From CAZRIT01 sp964600225 (GTDB taxonomy: Bacteria > Bacillota > Clostridia > Christensenellales > CAG-138): a stretch of 29,657 nucleotides of DNA. The translations under genes and the position numbers were made by a program. The notes below the pieces were generated by a model. It worked only from the letters and a program-made list of their open reading frames with translations. It made no database searches and was not told the DNA's origin. The stretch is from contig CAZRIT010000018.1 in assembly GCA_964600225.1 (NCBI GenBank), positions 1 through 29,657 on the forward strand, read 5' to 3'. This document shows, in pieces, positions 17,008 through 26,200 of the stretch. The first letter of the stretch is position 1. Each line of letters opens with the position of its first letter.

Positions 17008-17123
17008 TGATTCCGCAATCCTCCGTTTTGATCGGCCAAGCCGCAGGCGTCTTCACAGCCCGATTGAAAACAATATAACACGAAACCATGTCTTTAATAT
17101 GAATTTTTCAGAGCAATTTTTCG

Positions 17124-17630
17124 TCATGCGTCCCCGTTTTGCGCATCGGGCATGAGCGCCAAGCGATAGCTCGCAATCAGCGCCTGCACGCCAACCCTTG
17201 CGTTGGCGGCGCTTGGCGAAGGCAGTGCGCGGCACGGCAGGCCCGTCGTCGGCTCGATCAAAGCGCGGTAGAGCCTCGCGGCGGTCTGCCCCGTGGTCAA
17301 AACGGTATGTATCCCCGTCTGTCCCAGCAGCCACGCAATGTCGTTGGGCACGGGGTTACGGATGCTTGCATCGGACGCGCCGACGATATCGCAGCTATGC
17401 AGCACATCCCACAGCGCCAGATTGTGCCGCAGGATCAGCGCGCGCCGCGCATCGTGATCCGTCGGCGCCGCCTCCCCGTACACCGCGGCCAGCACAGGCC
17501 AGAAGCGGTTTTGCGGATGGCCGTAGTACATCCGCGCCGCGCGCGATTTGGGCGAGGGCATGGTGCCGAGGATGAGGATGCGGCTGTCGGCATCGAATAT
17601 GGGATCCAGCGTATGCGTCACATGTTCCAT
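17124..17630 (-). CDS. DNA-deoxyinosine glycosylase (uracil-DNA glycosylase superfamily, HDG type)
   Basis: The 168-residue protein belongs to the hypoxanthine-DNA glycosylase branch of the uracil-DNA glycosylase superfamily. It removes deaminated adenine from DNA at the start of base-excision repair. Motif 1 reads LGTMPSPKSRAARMYYGHPQNRFW (about residues 21-44) and the C-terminal motif LPSPSAANAR lies near 135-144. The length fits the family. The ATG at 17630 has no ribosome-binding site but is six bases from an extended -10 box, so the transcript is probably leaderless. It lies 40 bp after sigF on the same strand. Confidence 0.88.
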   Translation of the reverse strand: MEHVTHTLDPIFDADSRILILGTMPSPKSRAARMYYGHPQNRFWPVLAAVYGEAAPTDHDARRALILRHNLALWDVLHSCDIVGASDASIRNPVPNDIAWLLGQTGIHTVLTTGQTAARLYRALIEPTTGLPCRALPSPSAANARVGVQALIASYRLALMPDAQNGDA

Positions 17631-17636
17631 GCATGG

Positions 17637-17645
17637 ATTATACCA
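17637..17645 (-). promoter_or_regulatory. Extended -10 promoter abutting the glycosylase start codon
   Basis: TGGTATAAT (17645-17637) is a perfect extended -10 element; no -35 box is seen at 17 bp. Six bases separate it from the ATG at 17630, so the message would begin at or next to the start codon. Confidence 0.55.
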
Positions 17646-17670
17646 TGATGCGCGCCGCTTGTGCTTGGCG

Positions 17671-18399
17671 TTATTCGGCAGGCAGGAGCCTTTGGCGAAG
17701 CTGGCGGAGGATGCGGCTTTCCAGCCTCGATACCTGCACCTGCGAGATGCCCAGCTTTTGGGCCACCTGCGTTTGCGTGCAGTCGCTGAAATACCTCAAT
17801 ACGATGATGGTGCGGTCGCGCGGCTTGAGCTCGCCGATGAGCTCCTTGAGCAGGATCCGATCCGTCCACGCATCGTCCTTTACGGGCGCGGGCAGCGCGT
17901 CAAAGCGTGTTTCCCCGTCGGCGTCCTCGTGCAGCGGCTCATTGAGCGAGGTCACGGGCCGCACGGCCTCGAGCGACATGGCCACCTCCTCGCGCGAAAC
18001 CCCCAGCGCCTGCGCGATCTCCTCGATGCCCGGCGGCCTGCCTCCCTCGGCGTGCAATTGATCGCGCACGGCAAGGGCCCTGCCCGCCAGCTCCTTGTAG
18101 GTTCTGCCGACCTTGAGCGGGCCGTCGTCACGCAAAAACCGCTTGATCTCACCCGCAATCATGGGCACGGCATAGGTGGAGAAGCGCACCGCAAACGAGA
18201 CGTCGAAGTTGCGGATGGCCTTGATGAGCCCGATGCAGCCGAGCTGAAACAGGTCCTCGTACTCCACGCCGCGCTCCACATAGCGCTTTACCACGGAGCG
18301 CACCAGGGCCATGTTGGCGTTGATGAGTTCCGTATTGGCCGCCGCATCCCCCGCCTGCGCGCGGCGGATGAGCCGCATGGTTTCCTCATGGGTCAGCAT
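17671..18399 (-). CDS. sigF: RNA polymerase sporulation sigma factor F
   Basis: The 242-residue sigma-70 family protein directs early transcription in the forespore. Region 2 covers about residues 24-90 (NMALVRSVVKRYVERG, YEDLFQLGCIGLIKAIRNFD, RFSTYAVPMIAGEIKRFLRDDG). Region 3 lies near 100-150. Region 4 ends with the helix-turn-helix TQTQVAQKLGISQVQVSRLE. Assignment to sigma F instead of sigma G rests on its place as third gene after spoIIAA and spoIIAB. The ATG overlaps the spoIIAB stop by one base (TAATG). No terminator is visible before the glycosylase gene. Confidence 0.95.
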   Translation of the reverse strand: MLTHEETMRLIRRAQAGDAAANTELINANMALVRSVVKRYVERGVEYEDLFQLGCIGLIKAIRNFDVSFAVRFSTYAVPMIAGEIKRFLRDDGPLKVGRTYKELAGRALAVRDQLHAEGGRPPGIEEIAQALGVSREEVAMSLEAVRPVTSLNEPLHEDADGETRFDALPAPVKDDAWTDRILLKELIGELKPRDRTIIVLRYFSDCTQTQVAQKLGISQVQVSRLESRILRQLRQRLLPAE

Positions 18400-18830
18400 T
18401 ACGGCGTCGGCGTGCGGCCGATGTGCCGCATCATGGTGACGGTCGTGCCCGCGTCGGGCGCGGATTCCACCGTGACCTCCTCCATGAACGCCTCCATCAC
18501 CGTAAAGCCCATGCCCGAGCGCTCCAGCTCGGGCTTGGTGGTATAGAAGGGCTGGCGGGCCAGATCGATATCGCGGATGCCCACGCCGTCGTCATGGACG
18601 GTGACCGTCACCGCGTCGCCCGCGATGGAGCATTCCATGCTCACCTCGCCCGCGCTGTCCTCGTAGCCATGGATGATGGCGTTGGTCACCGCCTCGCTCA
18701 CGGCGGTGCGGATATCGGACAGCTCCTCGATGGTGGGGTTGAGCTGGGAAACGAACGCGGCCGCCACCGCGCGCGCAAAGCTCTCGTTTTGCGAAAGGCC
18801 GTCGAAACGGATATGCATATGGTTGTTCAT
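18399..18830 (-). CDS. spoIIAB: Anti-sigma F factor, serine kinase
   Basis: The 143-residue GHKL ATPase binds and inhibits sigma F and phosphorylates SpoIIAA. The N box is SEAVTNAIIHGY (E46, N50), the G1 box is HDDGVGI (about 79-85) and the G2 box is GMGFTVM (about 106-112). The start at 18830 is chosen because GGGAGG (18842-18837) is 6 bp upstream; it also puts the N-box glutamate and asparagine at positions 46 and 50, as I recall for Bacillus subtilis. An in-frame GTG at 18848 would include the ribosome-binding site in the protein. It lies 14 bp after spoIIAA. Confidence 0.95.
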   Translation of the reverse strand: MNNHMHIRFDGLSQNESFARAVAAAFVSQLNPTIEELSDIRTAVSEAVTNAIIHGYEDSAGEVSMECSIAGDAVTVTVHDDGVGIRDIDLARQPFYTTKPELERSGMGFTVMEAFMEEVTVESAPDAGTTVTMMRHIGRTPTP

Positions 18831-18844
18831 GTTTTTCCTCCCGT

Positions 18845-19150
18845 TCACGCGCGCTCGATCAGTGCGTACAGGCCCGACATGCGGAATATGCGGTCGATGG
18901 ACGTACGCATGCCCGATACGATCATCTTGCCGCCCCTGGCGGAAAGCGTTTTATAGCGCCCGAGCACCACGCCCAGCCCCGCGCTGTCCATAAAGGTGAC
19001 GTTTCGCATATCCAGCTGCATCTCCCGCACGCTCACATCGCGCAGGATCAAATCCAACGTGCCGCGCACCTTGGCCGCGCTGTGATGATCCAGCTCTCCC
19101 GACAGGCGCACGATCACGCGCGCGCCCCGCCGCATGGCGTTGATATCCAT
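18845..19150 (-). CDS. spoIIAA: Anti-sigma F factor antagonist
   Basis: The 101-residue single-domain STAS protein in its dephosphorylated form releases sigma F from SpoIIAB. The phosphorylation loop is NVTFMDSAGLGVVLGRYK, with the expected target Ser56. It is the first gene of the three-gene sporulation operon. The ATG at 19150 has GGGAGG about 10 bp upstream. A sigma-H-like promoter lies about 80 bp before it. Confidence 0.95.
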   Translation of the reverse strand: MDINAMRRGARVIVRLSGELDHHSAAKVRGTLDLILRDVSVREMQLDMRNVTFMDSAGLGVVLGRYKTLSARGGKMIVSGMRTSIDRIFRMSGLYALIERA

Positions 19151-19231
19151 TGCCGACTTTCCTCCCTTGCCGCGTTCGATACACGCGCGCTTTCATATCA
19201 GCCTCCGCCGCTTCGATACGGCCTCCCTACC

Positions 19232-19260
19232 TAGTTCCACAGGCGATTTTTGCACCCTGC
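19232..19260 (-). promoter_or_regulatory. Sigma-H-like promoter of the spoIIA operon
   Basis: A GCAGGGTGC element (19260-19252), an 11-bp spacer and GTGGAACTA (19240-19232) resemble the B. subtilis sigma-H pattern (RnAGGAwww, 11-12 bp, RnnGAAT). The AGG, GAA and spacing match, and the final T of GAAT is C. The operon is sigma-H dependent in Bacillus, which supports the call. Confidence 0.45.
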
Positions 19261-19261
19261 C

Positions 19262-19282
19262 GCAAAGGAATGCCACCTTTGC
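19262..19282. repeat. Inverted repeat between spoIIA and the divergent operon
   Basis: Perfect 7-bp arms GCAAAGG (19262-19268) and CCTTTGC (19276-19282) around AATGCCA. It lies between the promoters of two divergent operons and lacks a T run on either side, so it is more likely a binding site than a terminator. Confidence 0.4.
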
Positions 19283-19301
19283 CGAATGCATACGAATCAT
19301 A

Positions 19302-19330
19302 TTGCGCGGGACATGCGCATATGCTGTGAT
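19302..19330 (+). promoter_or_regulatory. Extended -10 promoter of the murB-rapZ-whiA-dnaE-rlmD operon
   Basis: TTGCGC (19302-19307), a 17-bp spacer and TGTGAT (19325-19330), with TGC just before it as an extended -10. It lies 25 bp before the first gene's start, so transcription would begin close to its ribosome-binding site. Confidence 0.4.
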
Positions 19331-19355
19331 ACCGTTTTGAAGGGAGAGCGAGCGG

Positions 19356-20438
19356 ATGCGCATCGTAAAAACCGCCGTATCGATCCTGCTAATCGCCTTC
19401 CTGGCGCTCTCGCCCAAGTGGCTGATCCGCGGGCTCGACGCGGATTTCTGCCGCACGGTGTTCGAACGCCCCAAGCCCGCCTGGCAGGGCCGGTTGGAGC
19501 TGTGGCACATCGCCTCGTTTCGCACCCGTCAGGGCAGCGTGACGGACTATCTGCAGCAGCGGGCCGATGCGTTCTGCCGCCAAAACCCCGGCGTATACAT
19601 CGACGTCAAGGGGCTGACCGAAAAGAAATACAACGACCGCCTCGCGCGCGGCGCGGCGCCCGATCTCTACTCGTTCGCAGCGGGGCTTTGCTATCCCGAG
19701 CAGCTCTCGCCCGTATCGCTCCCGCTGCCAACCATGGCGGGCAACCTCTCCCCCGTTGCCGACGGCGGCACGGTGCTTGCGGTGCCGTATCTGATGAGCG
19801 GTTACGTTCTGTGCGCCAACATGCAGCTCACCGCGGGGCTGGAAACGCCGCTGCCCGAAGCGCCCGACGCGGCCTTTTTGCAATCCGTGCTCGACGGCGA
19901 CAACGATGAAAACCCAAGCCTGTACATCCCTGCCGTGCACGCCGCGCGGCTGAAGCTGACGGGCGTCATCGCCGCCGATACGGCGTTTCGGCAGGGCAAG
20001 GCGGCCTATGCTGTGCTGGACGCCTATGCCTACAACGCGCTCGTCAACGACGACAAGGTCAACATCATCGCCGAAGCGGTGCCGTTCCCGCCGTACACCG
20101 ACGAGGTGTTCTGCCTGGGCATCGCCAAAGGCGCGGACGACAACAGGCGCGCCGCGGCGGAGCGGTTCATGGCCTTTCTGCTCAGCCCCAAAGAGCAGGC
20201 GCGGCTGAGCACGCTGGGCGCGCTGCCCGTGGCCGAAGCGGACGAAGCCGTTTTTGCCGATGAGCTGGCCGAAAGCATGCAGGATGCGTATCGTTCACCC
20301 GTCACGCCCAAGCCCTTTGCGTACCAACGCCATCGGGATGCGTTGACGCAGGAAGCCGCCGACGCGGTGGCGGGGGACGCATTGGCAAGCGCATCGTTTT
20401 TTGAACGAATGGCGGTTGTCGAAAACGGGATTCTTTGA
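19356..20438 (+). CDS. Orphan extracytoplasmic solute-binding-like protein
   Basis: The 360-residue protein has an N-terminal hydrophobic helix (about residues 5-20) and no lipobox cysteine, so it may be anchored by an uncleaved signal. The rest resembles family 1 (sugar-type) solute-binding proteins: LELWHIASF near 49, a KKYNDRLARGAAPDLYSF segment (about 90-107), a VPYLMSGYVLCAN strand and PFPPYTDEVFCLGIAKGADD. The usual C-terminal hinge segment (AERFMAFLLSPKEQARL) is present. No permease or ATPase gene is nearby. The protein ends one base before murB, so it may serve wall synthesis or sensing instead of transport; that is inference. AAGGGAGA precedes the start. Confidence 0.75.
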   Translation: MRIVKTAVSILLIAFLALSPKWLIRGLDADFCRTVFERPKPAWQGRLELWHIASFRTRQGSVTDYLQQRADAFCRQNPGVYIDVKGLTEKKYNDRLARGAAPDLYSFAAGLCYPEQLSPVSLPLPTMAGNLSPVADGGTVLAVPYLMSGYVLCANMQLTAGLETPLPEAPDAAFLQSVLDGDNDENPSLYIPAVHAARLKLTGVIAADTAFRQGKAAYAVLDAYAYNALVNDDKVNIIAEAVPFPPYTDEVFCLGIAKGADDNRRAAAERFMAFLLSPKEQARLSTLGALPVAEADEAVFADELAESMQDAYRSPVTPKPFAYQRHRDALTQEAADAVAGDALASASFFERMAVVENGIL

Positions 20439-20439
20439 T

Positions 20440-21357
20440 ATGATGACATGTATGGAAACTGTATCCGATCGAATCTGCCGCACGCTCAAAGGCGTGGATC
20501 TCAAACGGGACGTATTGCTTTCTTCGCTGACCAGCTTTCGCATCGGCGGCCCTGCGGCGCTGCTGATGCGCCCGAAGAACGCCGACGAGATCCGCCGTGC
20601 TTTGCAGGCGTGCAGCCAGTTTAACTTTCCCTTCTGCGTGCTCGGCAACGGCACCAACGTGCTGGCGCCCGACGCGGGCTACAACGGCCTGATTATCCGC
20701 ATCGACACGCCCATGACAAGCCCCGTTTTCCTGTCCAACTCGGTGGTCACCTGTCCCGCGGGCACGGCGCTTTCCGTGCTGGCGCGCGAAAGCGTGCAAA
20801 ACGGATTGATGGGGTTTGAATCCCTCTCGGGCATCCCTGGCACCGTGGGCGGCGCCGTGGCCATGAACGCGGGCGCATACGGCGCGGAGATTCGGCACAT
20901 CATCAAAAGCGTGCGCATCCTGCAAAACGGGCGCGTGACGGATATCACGCCCAAGCGGAGCGATTTTGGCAACCGCTGCAGCCGCTTTGCCGCGCCCGAC
21001 GCCATCGTGTTAAGCGCCACCTTCCGCCTGTCGCCCGACGACGGCGGCGCAAAGGAGCGCATGGCCGCATGCGCGCGCGCGCGGAAAGAAAAACAGCCCC
21101 TCTCCTTCCCCAGCGCGGGCAGCGTATTCAAGCGGCCCAAGGGGCGGTTTGCGGGCGCATTGATCGAGCAGTGCGGGCTCAAGGGCGTCACCGTCGGCGG
21201 CGCGCAGGTCAGCCCCCTGCACGCGGGCTTTATCGTCAACCTCGGCCATGCAACCGAGCAGGACGTGCTGCAGCTTGTGCAGTTGATTCAAACGCGCGTC
21301 TACGAACAGACGGGCGTACAGCTGGAACGCGAGCTGAAACTGTTGAAAGAGGTGTAA
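20440..21357 (+). CDS. murB: UDP-N-acetylenolpyruvoylglucosamine reductase
   Basis: The 305-residue flavoenzyme makes UDP-N-acetylmuramate by NADPH-dependent reduction in the cytoplasm. FAD- and substrate-binding motifs are TSFRIGGPA near residue 31, LGNGTNVLAPD near 70, GIPGTVGGAVAMNAGAYG near 130-147 and SFPSAGSVFKRPKG near 221-234. The serine of GSVFK is the expected proton donor. The size fits the short type II MurB. The start at 20440 lies one base after the preceding stop (TGA-T-ATG); an ATG at 20452 is the alternative. The upstream gene's stop and this start suggest coupled translation. Confidence 0.95.
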   Translation: MMTCMETVSDRICRTLKGVDLKRDVLLSSLTSFRIGGPAALLMRPKNADEIRRALQACSQFNFPFCVLGNGTNVLAPDAGYNGLIIRIDTPMTSPVFLSNSVVTCPAGTALSVLARESVQNGLMGFESLSGIPGTVGGAVAMNAGAYGAEIRHIIKSVRILQNGRVTDITPKRSDFGNRCSRFAAPDAIVLSATFRLSPDDGGAKERMAACARARKEKQPLSFPSAGSVFKRPKGRFAGALIEQCGLKGVTVGGAQVSPLHAGFIVNLGHATEQDVLQLVQLIQTRVYEQTGVQLERELKLLKEV

Positions 21358-21363
21358 TCCAAC

Positions 21364-22257
21364 GTGTATCTGCTGATTGTGACGGGGATGTCGGGCGCGG
21401 GCAAGTCGCTTGCGCTCAGATGCCTTGAGGAACAGGGCTTCTTCTGCATGGACAACCTGCCCTCGGCGATGCTCAACGATTTTATCCGCCTGTGCACCCT
21501 CGCCGCGCCCGCCATCCAAAAGGTGGCCGTCACGGTGGACAGCCGCGAACGGCTGCTCAGCCACGAGCCGCACGCCGCCACCGCCGCCATCGACGCGCTT
21601 TCGGCCCCGTACGAAATGCTGTTTCTGGATGCGCGCGACGATGTGCTCAAGCAGCGCTACAACGAAACCCGCCGCCGCCATCCGCTCGGCGACGCGGGCG
21701 ACGCGGCCACGGGCGTACCCAAGGAGCGGGCGTACCTGCAGCCGCTCCGAGACCGCGCCGATTACATCATCGATACCAGCGACGTTAACCCGCGCGATTT
21801 TGCCGCGCTCATCGGCCGCGTGCTGCCCGAGCACGAAAGCCGCGACATGACCGTTTTCATCACAAGCTTTGGCTACAAGCGCGGCGTGCCCGTGGACGCG
21901 GACATCGTGCTGGACATGCGCTTTATGCCCAACCCCTTCTATTACCCCGCGTACCGTCCGCTTTCGGGTCTGGACGCGCCCGTGCGGGATTTTGTGCTTT
22001 CGCAGCCGTTTGTGGGAGAATTCCTCGATCAAACGGAATCCATGCTTGCCCGCCTTGCGCCGCTGTACGCCGCGCAGGACAAGCGCATGCTGCGCGTATG
22101 CTTTGGCTGCACGGGCGGGCGGCACCGCTCGGTAGCGACGGCGGAGGAGATGGCGCGCAGGCTCTCCGCCAAGCTTCCCAACGTGCGCGTGTACCACCGC
22201 GACCTGGACGCCGAGGCGCAGGATATCCACGCGCGCTTCGAGCAGCCCGATAAGTAA
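21364..22257 (+). CDS. rapZ: RapZ/YvcJ family nucleotide-binding protein
   Basis: The 297-residue protein has a Walker A motif GMSGAGKS at residues 8-15, and the family C-terminus CFGCTGGRHRSVATAEEMARRL (about 247-268). In Gram-negative bacteria RapZ regulates amino-sugar synthesis through small RNAs. In Bacillus YvcJ hydrolyses GTP and affects competence, and its role in clostridia is not known. The start is GTG at 21364, preceded by AGAGGTG. The gene is 6 bp after murB and 18 bp before whiA. The usual intervening yvcK/glmR gene is missing. Confidence 0.95.
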   Translation: MYLLIVTGMSGAGKSLALRCLEEQGFFCMDNLPSAMLNDFIRLCTLAAPAIQKVAVTVDSRERLLSHEPHAATAAIDALSAPYEMLFLDARDDVLKQRYNETRRRHPLGDAGDAATGVPKERAYLQPLRDRADYIIDTSDVNPRDFAALIGRVLPEHESRDMTVFITSFGYKRGVPVDADIVLDMRFMPNPFYYPAYRPLSGLDAPVRDFVLSQPFVGEFLDQTESMLARLAPLYAAQDKRMLRVCFGCTGGRHRSVATAEEMARRLSAKLPNVRVYHRDLDAEAQDIHARFEQPDK

Positions 22258-22275
22258 CCGTAAAGAGGCAGCCAA

Positions 22276-23202
22276 TTGTCGTTTTCAAGCAATATAAAAG
22301 AATATCTCGTCCGCATCCGCGTCAAGTCGCCCGCGCACAAACAGCGGGTACTTGCGGGGATAACGCTGACGTGCGGCTCGCTGTTCGTCGGCCGCGGCGG
22401 CGCGGGCATCGTCTACCACACCGAATCGCTCCCCGTGGGCAAATACATCGTATCCCTCGCCACGGCCATGTACGAGCTGGACAGCACCATGGAGCTGACC
22501 GAGCAGGAGCGCAGGAAGCGGCCGCTGACGGTGGTAACGCTCACAGGCGGCGACGCGCGGCGGCTGATGCTGGAGACGGGGTTTTTGATCCGCGAGGGCG
22601 ACGGCACGCTGTTGGCCGATCATCTGCCCGATATTTCGGACGATGAGGAGGGTCAACGCGCGTTTCTGCGCGGGCTGTTTTTGGGCTGCGGCTCCTGCGC
22701 CAACCCGCACAGAGGGTATCACCTGGAGCTGGTGCTGCGCACGCGCAGCATGGCGGATGATCTGGTGGCGCTGATTGGTCATTATCCCCTGACCGCGCGC
22801 GTGCACCGCCGCGCGGACAAGGAGGTTGTGTACCTCAAGGGCGACGACGTATCGGGCTTTCTGGCGCTGATTGGCGCAAACAACGCCGCGCTGGCGTTTG
22901 AAAACGAGCGCGCCGTGAAGGAGTTCCGCAACTACGTCAACCGCACCAACAACTGTGAAACCGCCAACATCGGCAAAACCGTGGACGCGGGGCTTTTGCA
23001 GATACGCGCCATCGAAACCATCGAGCGCACCATGGATCTAAGCCGCCTGCCCACGCCGCTGTACGAGGCCGCAATGCTGCGGCTCAACCATCCTGACGCG
23101 TCGCTGCAGACGCTGGCGGACATGGCCGATATCGGCAAGTCCGGCATGAACCACCGCTTTACCAGGCTCATTCGCATGGCGGAGGAGATTGAACATGGCT
23201 GA
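22276..23202 (+). CDS. whiA: WhiA family DNA-binding protein
   Basis: The 308-residue protein has the WhiA layout. An N-terminal degenerate LAGLIDADG homing-endonuclease-like domain (about residues 85-210: FLRGLFLGCGSCANPHRGYHLEL and an A-D-K-E-V-V-Y-L-K segment) is followed by a C-terminal helix-turn-helix domain (DASLQTLADMADIGKSGMNHRFTRL near 276-301). In Actinobacteria it controls sporulation, and in Bacillus it affects division and chromosome segregation. It starts with TTG at 22276 after AGAGGC. The end overlaps dnaE by 8 bp. Confidence 0.95.
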   Translation: MSFSSNIKEYLVRIRVKSPAHKQRVLAGITLTCGSLFVGRGGAGIVYHTESLPVGKYIVSLATAMYELDSTMELTEQERRKRPLTVVTLTGGDARRLMLETGFLIREGDGTLLADHLPDISDDEEGQRAFLRGLFLGCGSCANPHRGYHLELVLRTRSMADDLVALIGHYPLTARVHRRADKEVVYLKGDDVSGFLALIGANNAALAFENERAVKEFRNYVNRTNNCETANIGKTVDAGLLQIRAIETIERTMDLSRLPTPLYEAAMLRLNHPDASLQTLADMADIGKSGMNHRFTRLIRMAEEIEHG

Positions 23203-26200
23203 GTTTACCCACCTGCATGTACATACCCAATTCAGTCTGCTCGACGGCGCGGCGCGCATCCCCGCGCTGGTCAGCCGCGCCAAGGCGCTGGGGCAGACGG
23301 CATTGGCCATTACGGATCATGGCGCCATGTACGGCGTCATCGATTTTTACAAAGCGTGCCAAAAGGAGGGCGTCAAGCCCATTATCGGCATGGAGGCGTA
23401 CGTTGCGCCGCGCGCCATGACCGACCGGGACGGCGTGCGCGACCGCGAGTACGCCCATCTGATCCTGCTATGCAAAAACGAGGCAGGCTACCAAAACCTC
23501 ATGCAGCTATCGAGCGAGGCGTTTCTGCACGGCTTCTACTACAAGCCCCGCATCGATTACGAGCTGCTCTCCCGCCACGCCGAGGGCCTCATCTGCCTGT
23601 CGGCCTGCCTTGCGGGCGATATCCCGCAAGCGCTGCTGCACGACCGCTATGACGATGCGCTTGCCGTTGCCAAGCGGCTGCAGGGCATGTTTGGCGACGA
23701 TTTTTACATCGAGCTGCAAAATCACGGCCTGCCCGAACAGGCCAAGGTGCTGCCGGGGCTGCGGCGCATCGCGGGGGAAATCGGCGCCAAGTGCGTGGCC
23801 ACCAACGACGTGCACTATGTGGAAAATGACGACGCCGAGGCGCAGGATGTGCTGTTGTGCATCCAGACCCAGCGCTTTGTGGACGAGGAAAACCGCATGC
23901 GCATGGAATCGGATCAGTTTTTCCTCAAATCCGCCGATGAAATGCTGCTTGCGTTGCCCGAGGACGCTGAGGCCATCCGAAACACCATGGAGGTGGCGGA
24001 TAAGTGCAAGCTCGATATCCCGTTTGGCGTGCGCCGCATGCCCGCCTTCGTCGGCCCCGACGGGCAGGATAACGCAAGGTATCTGCGCAAGCTCTGCCTC
24101 GACGGCATGCAAAAAAAGCTGCCCGACGCCGACGACGCCGCGCGCGAACGGCTCGATTACGAGCTGGGCGTGGTGGAGCGGATGGGGTTTGTGGACTACT
24201 TTTTGATCGTGTGGGATTTCATCCACTTTGCCAAGACCAACGGCATCGTCGTGGGCCCCGGCCGCGGCAGCGGCGCGGGCTCGCTGGCGGCGTACTGCCT
24301 GGATATCACCGACGTCGATCCGCTCAAATACGGCCTGCTGTTTGAGCGCTTCCTCAACCCCGAGCGCATCAGCATGCCCGATTTCGACGTGGATTTCTGT
24401 TACGAGCGGCGGCAGGAGGTCATCGATTACGTCGGCAACAAGTACGGCGAGGGGCACGTCTCCCAAATCATCACCTTTGGTACCATGGCCGCGCGGCAGG
24501 CCGTGCGCGACGTGGGCCGTGTGCTGCGCATCCCCTACGCCGATGTGGACAGGCTTGCCAAGCTCATCCCCGGGGAGCTGAACATGTCCATCAGCCGCGC
24601 GCTGACCATGTCGCCCGAGCTGAAAAGCCTCTACGACAGCGATGAAACGACAAAAAAGGTCATCGACCTTTCGCTCAAGCTCGAAGGTTTGCCGCGGCAC
24701 AGCTCCACGCACGCCGCGGGCGTGGTGATCAGCGGCGTGCCGATTACGGACGTCGTGCCGCTGCAGCTCAACGACGCGGTGGTGACCACGCAGTTTCCGA
24801 TGGGCACGCTGGAGGAGCTGGGGCTTCTCAAGATGGATTTTCTGGGCCTGCGCACGCTCACGGTCATCCGCGACGCGCTGATGTTTATCGAGCAAAGCGG
24901 CGATACCCCGCCCGATTTTTCCAAGCTGCCGTTTACGGACAAAAACGTGTACGATATGATCTCCGCGGCCGATACCGACGGGGTGTTCCAGTTGGAAAGC
25001 GGCGGCATGCGGCAGTTTTTGATGCAGCTCAAGCCCGATTGCTTTGAGGATTTGATCGCGGGCATTTCGCTGTTCCGCCCCGGCCCCATGGACCAGATTC
25101 CCCGCTATGTGCGCGGCAAGCACGACCCGTCGAGCATCAGCTACCTGCACCCGTCGCTCAAGCCCATCCTCGAAACAACCTACGGCTGCATGGTGTATCA
25201 GGAGCAGGTCATGCAGATTGTGCGCACGCTGGCGGGCTATTCCTACGGCCGCAGCGATCTGGTACGGCGCGCCATGTCCAAGAAAAAGCACGACGTGATG
25301 GCCAAGGAGCGGGAATTCTTCATCCACGGCACCGAGGGCGTGCCGGGAGCCATGAAAAACGGCGTGCCCGAGGCGGTTGCCGACAAAATCTTTGACGAGA
25401 TGATGGATTTTGCCTCCTACGCGTTCAACAAGAGCCACGCCGCCGCCTACGCGGTGCTGGCCTACCGCACGGCGTACCTCAAATACCACTACCCCGTGGC
25501 GTTTTTGACGGCGCTGATCAACAGCTTCCTCGGCAGTGTGGATGCGGTGGCCTCGTATGTATACAGCGCCCGCCGCCACGGCATCCGCGTGCTGCCGCCC
25601 GACGTCAACAAAAGCGCCGCGCGGTTTACCGTGGAGGATGGCGCCATCCGCTTCGGCCTGTCCGCGGTGCGAAACGTGGGCGGGGCCGTCATGGAGGATA
25701 TGGTGCGGGAGCGCACGGCCAACGGGCCGTTCAAGGATTTCTTCGATTTTTGCGAACGCGTGGACGGCCTCAACAAGCGCATGCTGGAGGGGCTCATCTG
25801 CGCGGGGTGCTTCGACGCCATGGGCGGCAGGCGCGCACAGTACATGGCCGTATACGAACAGGCCATGGACGCGGCGGCGGCGCTCAAAAAGACGCGCGGC
25901 ACGGGGCAGATGTCCCTGTTCGATCTCGACGGCGCGGATACGGCCTTTGCAAACGTCGGCATCCGTCTGCCCGACGTGCCCGAGTGGAAGAGCCAGCTGT
26001 TGCTGGTGAAGGAGCGCGAATCGACGGGGCTGTATCTGAGCGGGCATCCGCTGGATAACTTCGACGCGGCCATCAAAAAGATGACGCATACGGTTGCCGA
26101 CCTCATGGAGGCCGACGGCATCACGGGCATTTCGGATAATACCGTGGTCACCGTGGCGGGGCTCTTGACCAACTGCAAGCAAAAGCCCACCAAGGCGGGC

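Noticed and set aside
15319..17010. A 563-residue open frame antisense to the tannase-like gene
   Set aside because: Its composition (R, H, A, G) and lack of motifs mark it as a shadow; the minus-strand gene has a signal peptide and family motifs.
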